From Pseudogymnoascus destructans (Eukaryota; Ascomycota; Leotiomycetes; Thelebolales; Thelebolaceae), in NCBI RefSeq assembly GCF_001641265.1, contig NW_020167526.1, forward strand, positions 124,001 to 188,000: 64,000 bases of DNA, given 5' to 3'. A model generated the notes under the pieces. The model did no database searches. It was given only the letters and a program-made list of their open reading frames with translations, and was not told where the DNA came from. Of this stretch, positions 21,821 through 33,720 are shown one piece after another (positions within the stretch are counted from its first letter, which is position 1; every line of letters begins with the position of its first letter). A program made the translations under genes and the position numbers.

Positions 21821-23813
21821 ATGTCATCTTCACAGCCATTTGAGCAATCATCTCCTACCGCTGGCGGCGATGCGACCAAGCAATCACAATTCACATATAG
21901 ACAGCTTGCCCATCTTGCCCTCTCTTCGGTAACATGCCCGCTTCGAGTCATTGCCCATATTGATCTCGATGCCTTCTACGCTCAATGCGAAATGGTGCGA
22001 TTAGGCGTGCCAGAGGACAAGCCTCTTGCTGTGCAGCAGTGGTGGGTTATCCATCCTTTAAATCCTTATGAAAGTATTATTATGCTGATAATCGCTCTTG
22101 ATTCCCAGGCAATCCCTCATCGCCGTCAATTACCCAGCCCGTAAGTTCGGCATATCAAGGATGATCACGGCCAAGGAGGCAAGAAAGCTATGCCCAGATG
22201 CCATCCTACAGCATGTGGCAACGTGGAAAGAAGGCGATGTGAAATGGGCATACCACAAAGATGCATCTGCGAACATGGCCACGCACAAAGTCTCTCTTGA
22301 TCCATATCGGCTGGAGTCTCGGAAGATTCTGGCTTGCATGAAAGAATGCCTTCCGCCAGACTTGCAAAGGGTTGAGAAGGCAGGTATAGATGAAGTCTTT
22401 CTGGATTTATCTGCACAGGTTCATACCATCCTTCTGGACCGTTATCCCGAACTTTCGTCGCCACCTAAGGATCTATCCGAGTTTCTGCCGCTGCCCCCAA
22501 CCACTGTATTGGATTGGCAAGCAGACGCCTTGGTCGACCTCGACGCTAGCGAAACAGAAGATGATGATCCGGATTGGGATGACGTGGCTATCCTTCTCGG
22601 CTCGGAAATAGTCCGAGACGTTCGGGCTGCTGTCAGCGAGCAACTGAAATACACGTGTTCTGGCGGAATTGCGCACAACAAGATGCTATCCAAGCTTGGT
22701 TCGGCGCATCGCAAACCGAACCAACAGACGGTAATCAGGAACCGAGCTATACAACAATTTCTTTCCGACTTCAAGTTCACCAAAATCAGAAATTTAGGGG
22801 GGAAATTGGGTACCCAGATTGTTGACACCTTCGAGACAGATACAGTTTCGGGGCTACTTGAGGTACCAGTTGAACGGTTGAAGCAGAAGCTGGGCGATGA
22901 GACTGGCAGTTGGGTCTATCAGACCATCAGAGGGATTGATCAAAGTGAGGTTAATTCACGGACACAAATCAAATCAATGCTCTCAGCCAAGTCATTCCAG
23001 CCGAGTATTAACAGTCGAGAACAGGCCTCTCGGTGGTTAAGGATATTTGTCGGTGATATCTACGCGCGGCTAGTCGAAGAGGGCGTCTTGGAAAACAAGC
23101 GCAGGCCAAAGACTATAAACCTCCACTTCCGGCACGGAGGTCAGACAAAATCTCGTCAGATGCCAATTCCATTGGGGAAAACCATTGATGAGACGATATT
23201 GTTTGACCTGGCGAGCAAGCTCCTTGGTCAGATCATCCTCGAAGGGAACGTGTGGCCCTGTGCGAATCTGAGTCTTAGTGTTGCCGGGTTCGAAGACGGC
23301 ATTACAGGAAATATGGGCATTGGAGGGTTTTTGCTGAAAGGCGACGAGGCAAAGGCTGCTCGAGAAAATTATTATAGGTCGGATAATGGGGCATCAGACA
23401 GGCCAGAGAAGAGGCAGAAGACAGAACATGGCGTGAGGAGTATCCAAGGGTTCTTCTCTAAGCAGCCTGGTACTGACGAGTCGGATAAGCATTGGGAAGG
23501 CGGGGACTGGCCATTCGATGAAGAGGACAATATCACAGCAACACGCCGAATCCACGCACCCCAGTCCGGATTGAAGAACGCATCAATAACATCATATTTC
23601 TGCAAGCAGTGCAACGAATCGTTTGAATCCAACGATTCATTTCAAAGCCATAATGATTGGCACTATGCGAAAGACTTGCAAGATGAAGACCGAAGACTGT
23701 CGCGTACCCCTCAACCTCGACCGAAGCCCGGTCCAGGGGAAAATAATAATAAAGGGAGCAAAAAGGACGCTGGCAAATCAGAAAAGGGACAGCGCAAGCT
23801 TAGTTTCGGTTGA
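21821..23813 (+). CDS. RAD30: DNA polymerase eta (Y-family translesion polymerase)
   Basis: Exons 21821..22041 and 22109..23813 (67-nt intron, GTGGGT...CCCAG) give 641 residues. ATG 21821 is chosen over the GTG just before it. Catalytic signatures are AHIDLDAFYAQCE (about 47-59) and GIDEVFLDL (166-173), supplying the metal-binding Asp and Asp-Glu. The thumb and little-finger regions follow (CSGGIAHNKMLSKLGS, KIRNLGGKLG). Near the C terminus is a UBZ-type finger (CKQC...H...H) that binds ubiquitylated PCNA. PCNA-interaction-like SIQGFFSK and SITSYF motifs lie just before it. The enzyme inserts AA opposite UV thymine dimers in the nucleus. Length and order match the fungal family; no defects seen. 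Confidence 0.95.
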
Positions 23814-24868
23814 TTTTCATGGCAAATACTCAACTTATTCCCCGCACAGCCACCAGCCGTGCAGTCCCTACCTTGAATACCAAAATTTGAACGGGAGGCT
23901 GAAACAAGCCTCGTCGAGAAGAACCTTTCGAAGTCAACGTCATGGCTGCCCCACGTGTGTGAAGGAACATGCGCGGAGGATAACGACTGATATCCTCGCA
24001 CTTCTCCTGACCGTGAGGCGGGCTTGTTTTCACCGCCGTCGCCGATATCATGCTTCCCACGGCAGAGGCCCCTTCCCATAACAGCCTCGTGTTTTTTTAC
24101 AACAGACGGACCCTGCCACCAAAATCTGGTTCGGTACGGTCCGTTGACGAATACAGGTAACCAATCAGCATGTCTTGCTTTTAGCTACCTGACCCAGATC
24201 GGTCTCGAATTCACGTGATTGTTAGATCTGATATGCCACGTCGCGACCTCCAATGAATGTATCGCGAGGCAACCTGTCCGCCAACAAGCAAATCCACCAC
24301 AAAACCCAATGAAAGATTTGTCAGGACAAATCATAACAATCAGATGACTGCGAAGAACAAAGTGGGTTGGGTGGTTGGACTATCGCTGGTTGTATGTACA
24401 GCTTGTACACGGAAGTACCCATTGGCGCACCACCGGCGTAGATACCCGACAAGGCAGCTATGCTTTTTTGGTCGCGTTGGTGCCCGATGGGCCCAAGCTG
24501 TGGCGACGGCACGCACTGGAGGTAACTGGTGGCGCTGGGATACGCTGACAGGATGGTTTTCCTAGCTGCTGTGCTTCTGTATCAATCTCGGCGAGTTATG
24601 CGCTGCGTAGTTGTCCTTGCATGCCAACCAGGTTGTTGGAATGGTCGTGGGGTGCTGGATTGTGGATAATATCGCAGCACGGCAGCGCCCAACGCGTCGT
24701 GTAATGCCGCAATATCTTCAGGCAGAACGCGCTCTTGAAGAGACGGAGCAGGGCAGGTGAGCTCTCCCTGCTACCGGTGAGCATCTGAAGCTTGCCCTTG
24801 TCTCGTCTACCATCTACCGAAGGGCGGCTCTCGGGCTGTCGGTTGCATCGATGGGTCTAGAGCGGTTC

Positions 24869-24947
24869 TCGTTGAAGTTGAAGTTGAAGTTGAAGTTGAA
24901 GTTGAAGTTGAAGTTGAAGTCGAAGTTGAAGTCGAAGTTGAAGTTGG
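24869..24947. repeat. GTTGAA hexanucleotide microsatellite
   Basis: About 13 units of GTTGAA with two T-to-C variants (GTCGAA). Confidence 0.9.
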
Positions 24948-25137
24948 AGGGAACGGGCGTGGGGTGAACCCTTGGGCATCAGAGGGGGTCCTGGCAGACG
25001 TCCCGGTGCGGTGCGCCCCATCGTCATCGTCATCATCGACATTGCCCATGCCAGTCGTTCCTCGCCATGTAACGAGCCACAGAGCGTATAAGGCGGCATT
25101 GTCTGTCGTTGGAGGTGGAAGAGCAGGTAAGATAGCA

Positions 25138-25210
25138 AATCATTGTACAACTTTATTGTACAACTTTATTGTAGAACTTTATTAGAGAACTTTATTGTAG
25201 AGCTTTACTG
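25138..25210. repeat. 15-bp tandem repeat (TTTATTGTACAACTT-like)
   Basis: About five diverging copies of a 15-bp unit with core ACTTTATTGTA. Confidence 0.8.
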
Positions 25211-25978
25211 AGTAACTGGACGAGATATGTACTCGACCGTACCACTCATAGACAACACCTGAAACCAACCACCGCTTAGCACGCGTTACCCAGAGAGACC
25301 CACAACCAACACACCCAACCCAACCCTTCCCATCTTCCCGCCCACCACCTTCCATCCCTCCTCCTTCTCTCTTCCTCATCGCTCTTTCCAGGAGAAAACC
25401 CCCCCCCCCCCCCCAACAAACATCTATACCAAACCATCCCTCCCTCGGGTTTCGATCTTTCTGCATCGTGGCCAGCGCATAGCACTGTGTTTTTGTCATT
25501 GTCGCAGTTTATCGCCGCGGGATTTGGAGATATACTAGGCATCCGCCCTCCCCTCTCCCAGACAGTTTCTTCTTCTATCCCACCGTCTATCCCACCGTTG
25601 AAAAAAAGCTTCCCACCAGGTTACTTGTGATCCCACATATCCACAGTCAGAGGAGCAGACTTCCATACCAAAAGGACCAAATACAAACCCAGGATCCAGT
25701 CCACTTGAGTCTCTTCACACGGGATTCGACACATCAAGCCTTTCCCCGCTTGTGTCGGTCGCTGTACTATTCCATCTCCCTGGACTGCCTGGATCTCCCT
25801 GTTTGAACTCCATTTTCCCACACCCGTTGGACTGGAAAAGGAAAAGGAAGGAACCGCTCACTCGGCTTTTTTACCACGGATTCCCCCAGGCTGATACATT
25901 CCCCACAAACTTCCTGGATCAAAGTGCTCATACACCTGGACTTCATTTATTCCCTCCACTGCCTAACAAACAATCACA

Positions 25979-27128
25979 ATGTCGCAACGCCTCACGAAAT
26001 ATTTTGTGCCCGCCACAGGTATCGACAGAGAGGTCATCACGACTGACATCTGTCGGTACTTGGGCAACGATGCGCTCGTGAAACCCGGGCAGCACAAGGT
26101 GACACATCCATCGCCGACGGCTTCATCATCAACCATACTGACAGCCCACAGAACAGCAAAGGAGAGCCGATCGCTGGCTACTTCATCACCGCATACCGTG
26201 CTCTCACAACGGTAAGAACCCGAAACCACATCATCAGAAAACATCGTTGCTGACCATCGTGTGTTGTCAGGATCAATTGACCGACATCAAGGCCGACTCT
26301 GCAAGATGGGGAGCAGAGCGGGCGAAAAACCAGACCAACAGGGGATCACAGGGTGGAGGTATCTCACCATTGCGAGGTTCGGACGTAGGTGTTCGGTCTT
26401 CTAACATTACACCAGACGTCGGGTACCGTTCGTCACTTACCCGGGCCCGGCAGCAGCAGCCGCCGTGGGACGATGCCCCTCAACTCCAAGGAGGGGGATA
26501 TTCCATTTCATCGCCGCAGCAGCAGCCAAACCAGGCAGGAGGAAGATATGATGGCTACTCAGGTCAGCCGCAGCAGCCGCTGCAACCCTATGGAGGACAG
26601 CCGGAATACAATCCCAATCCAAACTACTCATATGGGACGCCCGTCCAGTATGGTCTTTCACAAGCACCTTCCCAACCACCACAGACAGGATACGCACCGC
26701 CCAACCCTAGGTACGGGGAGGGCAGAGGTATGAACCAGGGCTACCAGCCTGACAACCGCGCGCCTCCACAGGGATACTTCGACCAGCCACCGATCATGCC
26801 TCAAGGTCGGGGACAGCCAGTTCCTCCACCGCAGCAGTACCAGCAGCGCGACAGTTTACCAGGCCAGGATCCCTACAACTACAACGGCGGCCGTGGTGCG
26901 TATTGACGCTACCCTAGTGTGTGAATCGTGTCTAACTGGCCGCTTCGGCCTACAGGTCCTCAAGAAGACCAAAACATGGAGTATGATGGATATGAGGAAG
27001 AGTTCTCGGACCAGTCGAACCAGGCGCCGAAGCCGACCAGCTCGGGGCAGTCAAGGCATCGCAGCGAGAGGAGCGACAGAGATCCGGAGAGGCGCGCCGA
27101 CAGACATCCTGGGAAACATCGCCGTTAG
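25979..27128 (+). CDS. Conserved Q/P/G-rich protein of unknown function
   Basis: Four exons, 25979..26098, 26152..26211, 26271..26895 and 26956..27128, give 325 residues with consistent phases. The N-terminal 75 residues (GIDREVITTDICRYLGNDALVKPG...GYFITAYRALTTDQLTDIKADSARW) look like a compact conserved module seen in several fungal proteins, as I remember them. The rest is low complexity: QQQP, PYGGQP, PPNPRYG repeats and a basic Arg-rich end (RSERSDRDPERRADRHPGKHRR). This composition suits an RNA- or condensate-associated protein, but there is no direct evidence. All introns are 53-60 nt with good signals. Confidence 0.75.
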
Positions 27129-28449
27129 CATTTTCTCGTGCTTGGACCTCCCGAGTTGCTCTGCTATGGCTCCGTGGACTCGACCTTCTCTTTCTCTCTC
27201 TGTTTGAAGACATGATGCCATGGCCTTGTTTCTTTGCTAGGATGTTCACGCCGTTGTGATCCAGCCAGCCATGGATTATTTGTCGGATCTCTGAAAGTGC
27301 GTGCTCTGTCGCACCGAGGAGATATATGGCCGTTGCACGGTGTGCACCACTTTTGGATCCCATGGACATTCCATCCTTTATGGAACAGACATGACAGAGA
27401 CCTGGATGTGCAGCATAGCACCGAACAATTTGCGCTGATGCCCACCTGATGGCTGGAGTTTTTGACTGGATATATTAACGCCTATGGGCGGAGCCCGTCG
27501 TGTTTTAGAGCCACCGGCGTTCGCACAAACCCCGTGTTAATTGCAATCCGCGCGCGCCTGGAAACTAGGATACCTAGACGAAATGAACTCAACTCTACAA
27601 ACCTACCATTACCATTACGCCTAAGGAGAGAATTATGATGAACCGTCCTAGTGGCTACCCTGGACTCTGACGCTCTTACGGCCGTGTTGGACACCTCCAT
27701 TTTTTATTGCTTTCCTGCCCTCGCAGGCCCCCCCCCTAGGGAAACAGGGCGGCGGGATGAAAACGGAGTGATGGGATTTTTGTTTTTAGGAGGTGTGTGG
27801 CGTATTTATTTTTTTGGAAAGGGGGGTGGAATAATTGCATTTGGGCGCGAGGACGGGAGGAATGGGAGGCGGCTGTTTGTATATACGTATCTTCTTTTAT
27901 CTATATCTAGTTTTTGTCGAGATGTTGGAGTTAAAGAGACTATTTATTGTTTAACTTTGGTTACGATGCGTGTGGGTTATACGTGGTAGATTCGAGGCCG
28001 TGGAGAGAAGCGGCTGGTGGTGGTTTGAGATGTGGTGTTGTAAGTGGTTGTGGGCCGATCGACAGACAGCTCTAGATGACAGCTATGCGAGAATAGTGAA
28101 ACCAGGTCCTCTATAATCACAGTGTTTAGAAACAAATAGAACGACGAGATATGTTCCATACATCCAAGAATGCTTGAGAGTTTATGCACCTGTAAAACCC
28201 AAATCGACGGGACCGAGGGGACCCAAATCATTCCACGACAACGGATCCTTACATCACAGTCTCACCACGACCGCATCCAGCGATTAATCGCAACAGCAGC
28301 CAGACATTAAATTCCAGACACAGCGAGGTACAAGTCTAAATCCCTCCTGCCAGCGTGCCAGAGGAGGAGCTAGGAGCTCAGGGGTGGTGGCGACTGGAAA
28401 TCGGGGCTGGGGCGGAGATTAGATTGCGGTGATGCTGTGCTGTGGATGA

Positions 28450-28497
28450 TGGGGGGGATGGGGGATGGGGGATGGGGGATGGGGGATGGGGGATGGG
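28450..28497 (+). repeat. GGGGGAT heptamer array
   Basis: About six units of GGGGGAT in tandem, with quadruplex potential on this strand. Confidence 0.85.
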
Positions 28498-28510
28498 GCG
28501 CTGGAGGGGG

Positions 28511-28712
28511 ATGGGAAATAGCGGTGCATGGCTGGGAAATAGCGGTGCATGGCTGGGAAATAGCGGTGCATGGGCTGGGAGATAGCGCTGCATGGCTGGG
28601 AAATAGCGGTGCATGGCTGGGAGATAGCGGTGCATGGCTGGGAGATAGCGGTGCATGGGCTGGGAGATAGCGCTGCATGGCTGGGAAATAGCGGTGCATG
28701 GCTGGGAGATGG
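28511..28712. repeat. 21-bp minisatellite
   Basis: About nine and a half copies of ATGGCTGGGAAATAGCGGTGC, with AAA/AGA and CGG/CGC variants. A block of several units (starting TGGGCTGGGAGATAGCGCTG) occurs twice, so there is a higher-order repeat. Confidence 0.9.
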
Positions 28713-29055
28713 GGCGTGGTACAGTGTAGTGCCCCCCGAAGCCCTGAAACACTGGCGCGTCGCGCACCTTCCACCACTGTACTGTTGTGCAGATCGATCA
28801 TCACTTTTTCGCTTGGCGTTGAGCACTCCCCAACGCTCACGACACAGGAACCCCCGTTCCTCTTTCTCTTTTCCTCCACGAAAACACCATCTCAACAAAA
28901 TCCACCTTCGACGATCACTTGTGATATACCTGGGGAATACAGAGAGACTGCAGTCAAGGGGAGAGAATTGTGACGACATAAAGGACCGGTCTAGCGTTTG
29001 TGAGCTGCTGTGCGGCTGGTGACGCGGACGGACCCAGGGGGACAGAAAGACGAAG

Positions 29056-30317
29056 ATGTTGACTTTTCGAAGAGCTGTCGCAGCGGCGGCGCTCATACTC
29101 ACAATCCTCTACCTCTTCACACATACACACAGCGATACCTCGCTATTGCCCTTAAGCTCTGCCGCAGCAGAAAAGCAGCACGGCACCGAACACGCCTCGA
29201 CAACCGCCTCACACCCCAAAGACGACATCTCGAAACCCTCGCAGGCCTCTTCCAACTCCAAGAAACCCTCCAGCCAGCGCCCCCTCGTCGACCCCTCGAC
29301 GCTCTCCCTCCCAGACAAGCTTGCCTACCACTTCCCCTACGACCTCCCCACCAAATTCCCCGCCTACATCTGGCAGACCTGGAAGCACACCCCCGCGTCG
29401 GGCAACTTCGCTGAGACGCTCCGCCCCGCCGAGGCCTCCTGGTCCGAGAAGCACCCCGGCTTTGTCCACGAAGTCGTCACCGACGCCGTCGCGCTGCACC
29501 TGCTGCGCTACCTCTACGCCGCCCTCCCTGAGGTCCTGCAGGCCTACGAGGCACTCCCCCTCCCCATCCTCAAGGCGGATTTCTTCCGCTACCTCATCCT
29601 ACTCGCGCGCGGCGGCATCTACACCGATATCGACACGCACGCGTTGCGCTCGGCGCTCGACTGGATCCCGGCGTCTGTCCCGCACGAGGCGGTCGGGCTC
29701 GTCGTAGGCATTGAAGTCGACGCCACTGATCGCGAGGACTGGGCGGAGTGGTACAGCCGGCGCATTCAGCTGTGTCAATGGACCATCCAGGCGAAACCAG
29801 GACACCCTGTGCTGCGCAGCATCGTGGCGCGCATCACGGCCGAGACGCTGCGGAGGCAGAAGGCGGGCGCGCTGCACGTCAGCGACGATAAGGTGGTGGA
29901 GTTTACGGGGCCGGCGGTGTGGACGGATGCGGTGTTTGATTTCTTCAATGACGAGAAGTACTTTGAGGGCGTGAGGAATATCACCTGGCGCGACTTTACG
30001 GGGATGAAGGGCCCGAAGAAGGTTGGTGATGTGGTGGTGCTGCCGATTACGAGTTTTAGCCCTGGGGTGCAGACGATGGGGAGTGGAGAGTATGATGATC
30101 CGATGGCGTATGTCAAGCATGAGTTTGAGGGTGAGCCCTATCCTGTTCCAGGTTCTTGAAAGAGATTCATCATCAGAGCCATAAACTAACTCCCACAGGA
30201 TCATGGAAACCAGAGAACCTACGCCATATCGGCATCGTCTACGACGGCACGGAGAACGAACAAATCGAAGCACAACAGAAGACGCAGCAAGAAGCACAAG
30301 CCCAAAAACAGGCGTAA
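29056..30317 (+). CDS. OCH1: Initiation-type alpha-1,6-mannosyltransferase (GT32, OCH1 family)
   Basis: Exons 29056..30130 and 30199..30317 give 397 residues. It is a type II membrane protein with a short basic start and one TM at about 7-22, then a Ser/Lys-rich stem. The GT32 domain shows IWQTWK (105-110), ILKADFFRYLILLARGGIYTDIDTHAL with the metal-binding D191-x-D193, and FTGPAVWTDAVF. OCH1 adds the first alpha-1,6 mannose of the outer chain to N-glycans in the early Golgi. The short last exon is basic and Gln-rich. The family also contains HOC1-like paralogues, so the symbol names the family rather than proven orthology. Confidence 0.85.
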
Positions 30318-31778
30318 ATGGTTGGCTTTCTCGCTATCACATTCGTTTCGCTTTTCGCCTCAAAAACATCCAAACAAAAGAATCTGTAATAATCCCGCCT
30401 TACTGACGCCATGACACATGCTGTTGTATATTATACTTTCGTTTTCAGAGTGGGGTGGGTGGCTGGGTGCATCAAGTGGCGTTGTTTTTACAAAATTTCC
30501 TTGCATCCATTGAAGGGGTCGGCCCTGTACGAATACAGCGTTGGCGGTGAGGAATGTAAGAAGTCGAAGAGCATAGGAGAAAGGATTACAACATGCGCGA
30601 TTCGTTTGCAAGAGAGTGCAGCTCGCACACGTTTGGCGTTTCGTTTTCACTCTTCCAGGGGCAGGCGAATAAAAAAGCCACTTCGCTAAATCCCGAAGAC
30701 AAACGGGGGAGCTACAACTGCATGCGGGTATGATGGTTTGCGCAGGGTAGTGAACGAGGGGTTTAGGGGCTGGGGGGCGGTTTGTCAGGTTCCATTTCAA
30801 GAGCTGAATAGGAGCTGTGGCAATGTACTGTACTGTATGTTGTATGGCTTAATAGATGAATTTTTCGAACAATGAGCCCCTTTCATGATGATGCTTAGAG
30901 TTCCTTCCTACTTGTTAGTTCACAAATTTATGTTAATAAGGCTGGGGATGGAAGCCTCTGACCACTTCTCGTCGTCCATTTGGTATAGTGATACAAGCCA
31001 AATAGTCCGATTTGCTACGCGGTTCGATGGTGAGAATTGCTTTGACAGTAAGCAAGTAGACCTAAGCAATCAGATGATGAGCAACTAGAGGGTATGCGGG
31101 GAGGGCGGGAATGGAGAGGGCGAGAATGGAGAGGGCGAGAATGGAGAGGACGACTAAGTAGAGAATATAAAAAGAGAGGAAATTCCATCGATAGTTCCTT
31201 CCTTCCTCCTTTCATCTTCACACTTCTCTGCTTCGGAAGTTATCAGTGTCCTTTCTCTGTTTCGGAATATTTCCACAACGGTCTTTGTTGACCTTGATGT
31301 TAGCTTTTATATGGTTTGAATGTAGGTGACATCATGATAGGAGTTGGCATGGACGTCGGCCGTCAATGATAACAAATTGTGATATGTTCCAACTTGACTA
31401 TGGCGTTGAGCACGTCGGTGTGAAGGTGCTTACAAACTCGCCACCACTATTGATCTGTCTAGTAATGTTGTAGTAATGCCGTGAAGCACCTCAGTTGGTC
31501 ACCTAAGTTATTGAATGGATCGGGCTTAGCTGTATGTCGCAGTTACTCTCTGTGCCTCTCTTCCCGATCGGATCGGAATTCGGTTTCTATAGGAATTTGC
31601 GATCGTATGCAAGTATAATCGTCGGTGCGAACACCGACGATTATATATTTCATCGCTTTACCGTCTCTCTCTTTATCTCTCCAAACACAGAAGTAGATTC
31701 CATCAAGTCACTCACACTTCATCTACCTCCACCAAAAACATATACCACCTTCACAACTTCCCTTCCATCTCTCAAAAC
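30318..31778. other. Intergenic region with a 15-bp array and a hairpin
   Basis: No gene seen. It holds a tandem repeat at 31100-31151 (GAATGGAGAGGGCGA, three and a half copies) and a perfect hairpin at 31614-31645 in the leader or promoter of the next gene. Confidence 0.45.
31614..31645 (+). promoter_or_regulatory. Perfect 14-bp hairpin with CGAA loop upstream of the NmrA-like gene
   Basis: Arms TATAATCGTCGGTG and its exact complement surround CGAA, 134 bases before the ATG. It could be an RNA hairpin in the 5' leader or a dyad protein site. Which one is unknown. Confidence 0.6.
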
Positions 31779-32702
31779 ATGGCCCCCGTCAAAGTCATCA
31801 AAAACGTCGCCGTCGCCGGCGCAAGCGGCAACCTTGGCCCCGCCGTCCTCAAAGCCCTCCTAGCCTCGAACCTCTTCTCCATCACAGTCCTCACGCGCCC
31901 CTCCTCTACGCACCAATTCCCCTCCAACGTCACCGTCCTCCCAGTCGACTACTCCTCACCCACCTCCCTAACCAGCGCTCTTACCGGCCAGGACGCCGTC
32001 ATCGCTCTCTTCGGCGCGGAGCAAGCACCCCTCCAGCTTCCCCTCCTTGATGCCGCCATCGCTGCCGGTGTCACGCGCTTCATCCCCTCCGACTTCGGGT
32101 CCGACACGCACAACGAGAAAGTCAAGGGCCTTCCCGTCTACGGTAAGAAGATTGAAGTGCAGGCTGCCGTCGCGGAGCGCGCGGCGAAGGGCCCGATTGA
32201 GTATACGCAGGTTATCAACGGGCCGTTCCTGGATTGGGGGTTTACGAATGGGTTCCTCGCCGACCTGGGGAAGAAGACGGTGCAGCTTATTGATGGCGGA
32301 GATACCGTGATCAGCGGGACGACGAGGGAGCATATTGGGACGGCGGTGGTGGGCGTGCTGACGCATCTAGAGGAGACGAAGAATCGCGCGGTGTATGTGA
32401 AGAACTCTGATGTTACGCAGAATGAGGTTGTTGAGATTGGGAAGAAGCTGGTGGGCAGGGAGGGGTGGGTCGAGACGCATGTGAAGAGTGCGGATTTGGA
32501 GGCGCAGGCCTGGGCGGATCTGAAGGCGCAGAAGTTCGATGGGGGGCTGTGGATCAACTTTATTTATAAGGCGATCTTTGGGGATGGGTATGGAGGGAGT
32601 TATGAGGGGAAGGATAGTGCACTGCTGGGGGTTCCTGCGTTCAGTAAGGAAGACCTGGAGAAGGCTATTAAGGCCGAGTTGGGGGAGAGTGCAGGACAGT
32701 AG
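31779..32702 (+). CDS. NmrA-like / isoflavone-reductase-like NAD(P)-binding protein
   Basis: Single-exon, 307 residues. The Rossmann nucleotide-binding motif GASGNLG lies at 15-21, followed by TRPSS (NADP-type Arg), DAVIALFG, and VTRFIPSDFGSD typical of the family. There is no signal peptide, so it is cytosolic. Relatives include phenylcoumaran/isoflavone reductase-like enzymes and redox sensors such as NmrA. The substrate is not predictable. The ATG is preceded by a C/A-rich leader. Confidence 0.88.
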   Translation: MAPVKVIKNVAVAGASGNLGPAVLKALLASNLFSITVLTRPSSTHQFPSNVTVLPVDYSSPTSLTSALTGQDAVIALFGAEQAPLQLPLLDAAIAAGVTRFIPSDFGSDTHNEKVKGLPVYGKKIEVQAAVAERAAKGPIEYTQVINGPFLDWGFTNGFLADLGKKTVQLIDGGDTVISGTTREHIGTAVVGVLTHLEETKNRAVYVKNSDVTQNEVVEIGKKLVGREGWVETHVKSADLEAQAWADLKAQKFDGGLWINFIYKAIFGDGYGGSYEGKDSALLGVPAFSKEDLEKAIKAELGESAGQ

Positions 32703-32952
32703 GTTTACACGCGGCCGGATGTGAAGCCTGGATAACTGTTGTTCATTATAGTGAAAGCCAGAATGGATGGCTGGAAATTAGACAGGCCTGCAATTCACTT
32801 GAACAACTTTGATGCACTGTAGTCTGTAGTCGGGCCAAGTGAATTACCATTTCAGTTCATTCTTTTCATCCCAAAACAATCCTCAGATTCCAATTCGAAA
32901 ACTTAGTATGACCAACCCAGCAGGTCTTCCATGAAAGGTGCGAACCACAGAC

Positions 32953-33720
32953 TCATCTGCCCATCTGACGCTCCGCATACGCCAAATTCTCCGCCTCAGC
33001 CCTCGTCTCCTCCTTCCACTTCACCAACAGTTCCTCCGGCGTAACAAACACCCCAAGCACCATACCCCCAAACGCCGCGCCCAGCATAAACAACAAACAC
33101 CAATACCACCGAACCCTCAACCCCCGAAATGCCATACCAACCACACCAGCAAGTGTGACAGTCGCCCCCCCAAGCCCCCAGGTCTGTACTCGCGCCTCAA
33201 ACGGCAGAGCAATATCCGCAACCCCGCCCAGAAAAACCCACGTCCCAAGGCTAGAAAAAGTGAGAATCAGCAATCCTACGACGACGAACAGCACAACGTC
33301 TCCGTCGTCGTAGAACGTCCTGACACACACTTCCCCGCTGGCGGTGCGCCAGACGCACCCAGGGCACGTGGTGGTGAGCGTGCGGTTCAGCTCCGTGACG
33401 AGGGTGGATATGGTTTTTAGGGTTTTGCGGATGGCCTTCTGGGGGGTGCGGGGAGTGGAATGGGGAGGAGAGCTCTCGAACCAGGTGCTTGCGGAGGGTA
33501 GAGGCTTGTAGGCAGGCCAGGGGGTGCGGGAATGGAGGTCTTTGATGACGGCGAGGAAGATGAGGAGGGAGAGGAAAATGAGGAAGGCGCCGGTGAGGAG
33601 TTTGGGGTTTAGGCGGGGCTGACGGGGGGCGGGTGTGGCCGCGGGCGTAGGTATGAGTGTGGGTGTGGGTGTGCGTTGCCGTGTGGGTGGTTGATGGTAT
33701 CTTGTTCTGCCTCGAGGCAT
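32953..33720 (-). CDS. Unknown multi-span membrane protein
   Basis: Single-exon frame of 255 residues. The Pro/Thr/Arg-rich N-terminal 40 residues are followed by a TM (LLTGAFLIFLSLLIFLAVI), then an extracellular-looking loop with Cys pairs (TTTCPGCVW, EVCVRTF). Three more TM segments follow (VVLFVVVGLLILTFSSLGTW, ATVTLAGVVGMAF, WYWCLLFMLGAAFGGMVLGV) and a charged C-terminal tail. No family recognised. The regular hydrophobic pattern and clean ends make it a likely real gene. Confidence 0.65.
   Translation of the reverse strand: MPRGRTRYHQPPTRQRTPTPTLIPTPAATPAPRQPRLNPKLLTGAFLIFLSLLIFLAVIKDLHSRTPWPAYKPLPSASTWFESSPPHSTPRTPQKAIRKTLKTISTLVTELNRTLTTTCPGCVWRTASGEVCVRTFYDDGDVVLFVVVGLLILTFSSLGTWVFLGGVADIALPFEARVQTWGLGGATVTLAGVVGMAFRGLRVRWYWCLLFMLGAAFGGMVLGVFVTPEELLVKWKEETRAEAENLAYAERQMGR

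Larger units (their letters stand above)
23814..25978. other. Long intergenic region with microsatellites and a poly-C tract
   Basis: No gene can be supported. It contains the GTTGAA hexamer array (24869-24947), a 15-bp array (25138-25210) and 16 consecutive C (25399-25414). A pyrimidine-rich 5' leader precedes the gene at 25979. Confidence 0.45.
27129..29055. other. Long intergenic region with G-rich and 21-bp minisatellites
   Basis: No supported gene. Minus-strand frames across 28370-29102 are translations of the minisatellite (HAPLFPS repeats) and are rejected. Confidence 0.45.

Noticed and set aside
24807..25150. Frames encoding Thr-Ser or Leu-Gln repeats
   Set aside because: Products of the GTTGAA hexamer array, open only because the repeat lacks stops.
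27482..27700. Conserved-looking GC-rich stretch that might be an RNA gene
   Set aside because: I could not fold it into a tRNA or recognise any rRNA block; left as intergenic.
28370..29102. Long minus-strand frames rich in HAPLFPS repeats
   Set aside because: They are translations of the 21-bp minisatellite, whose unit length is a multiple of three; no domain, start or splice support.
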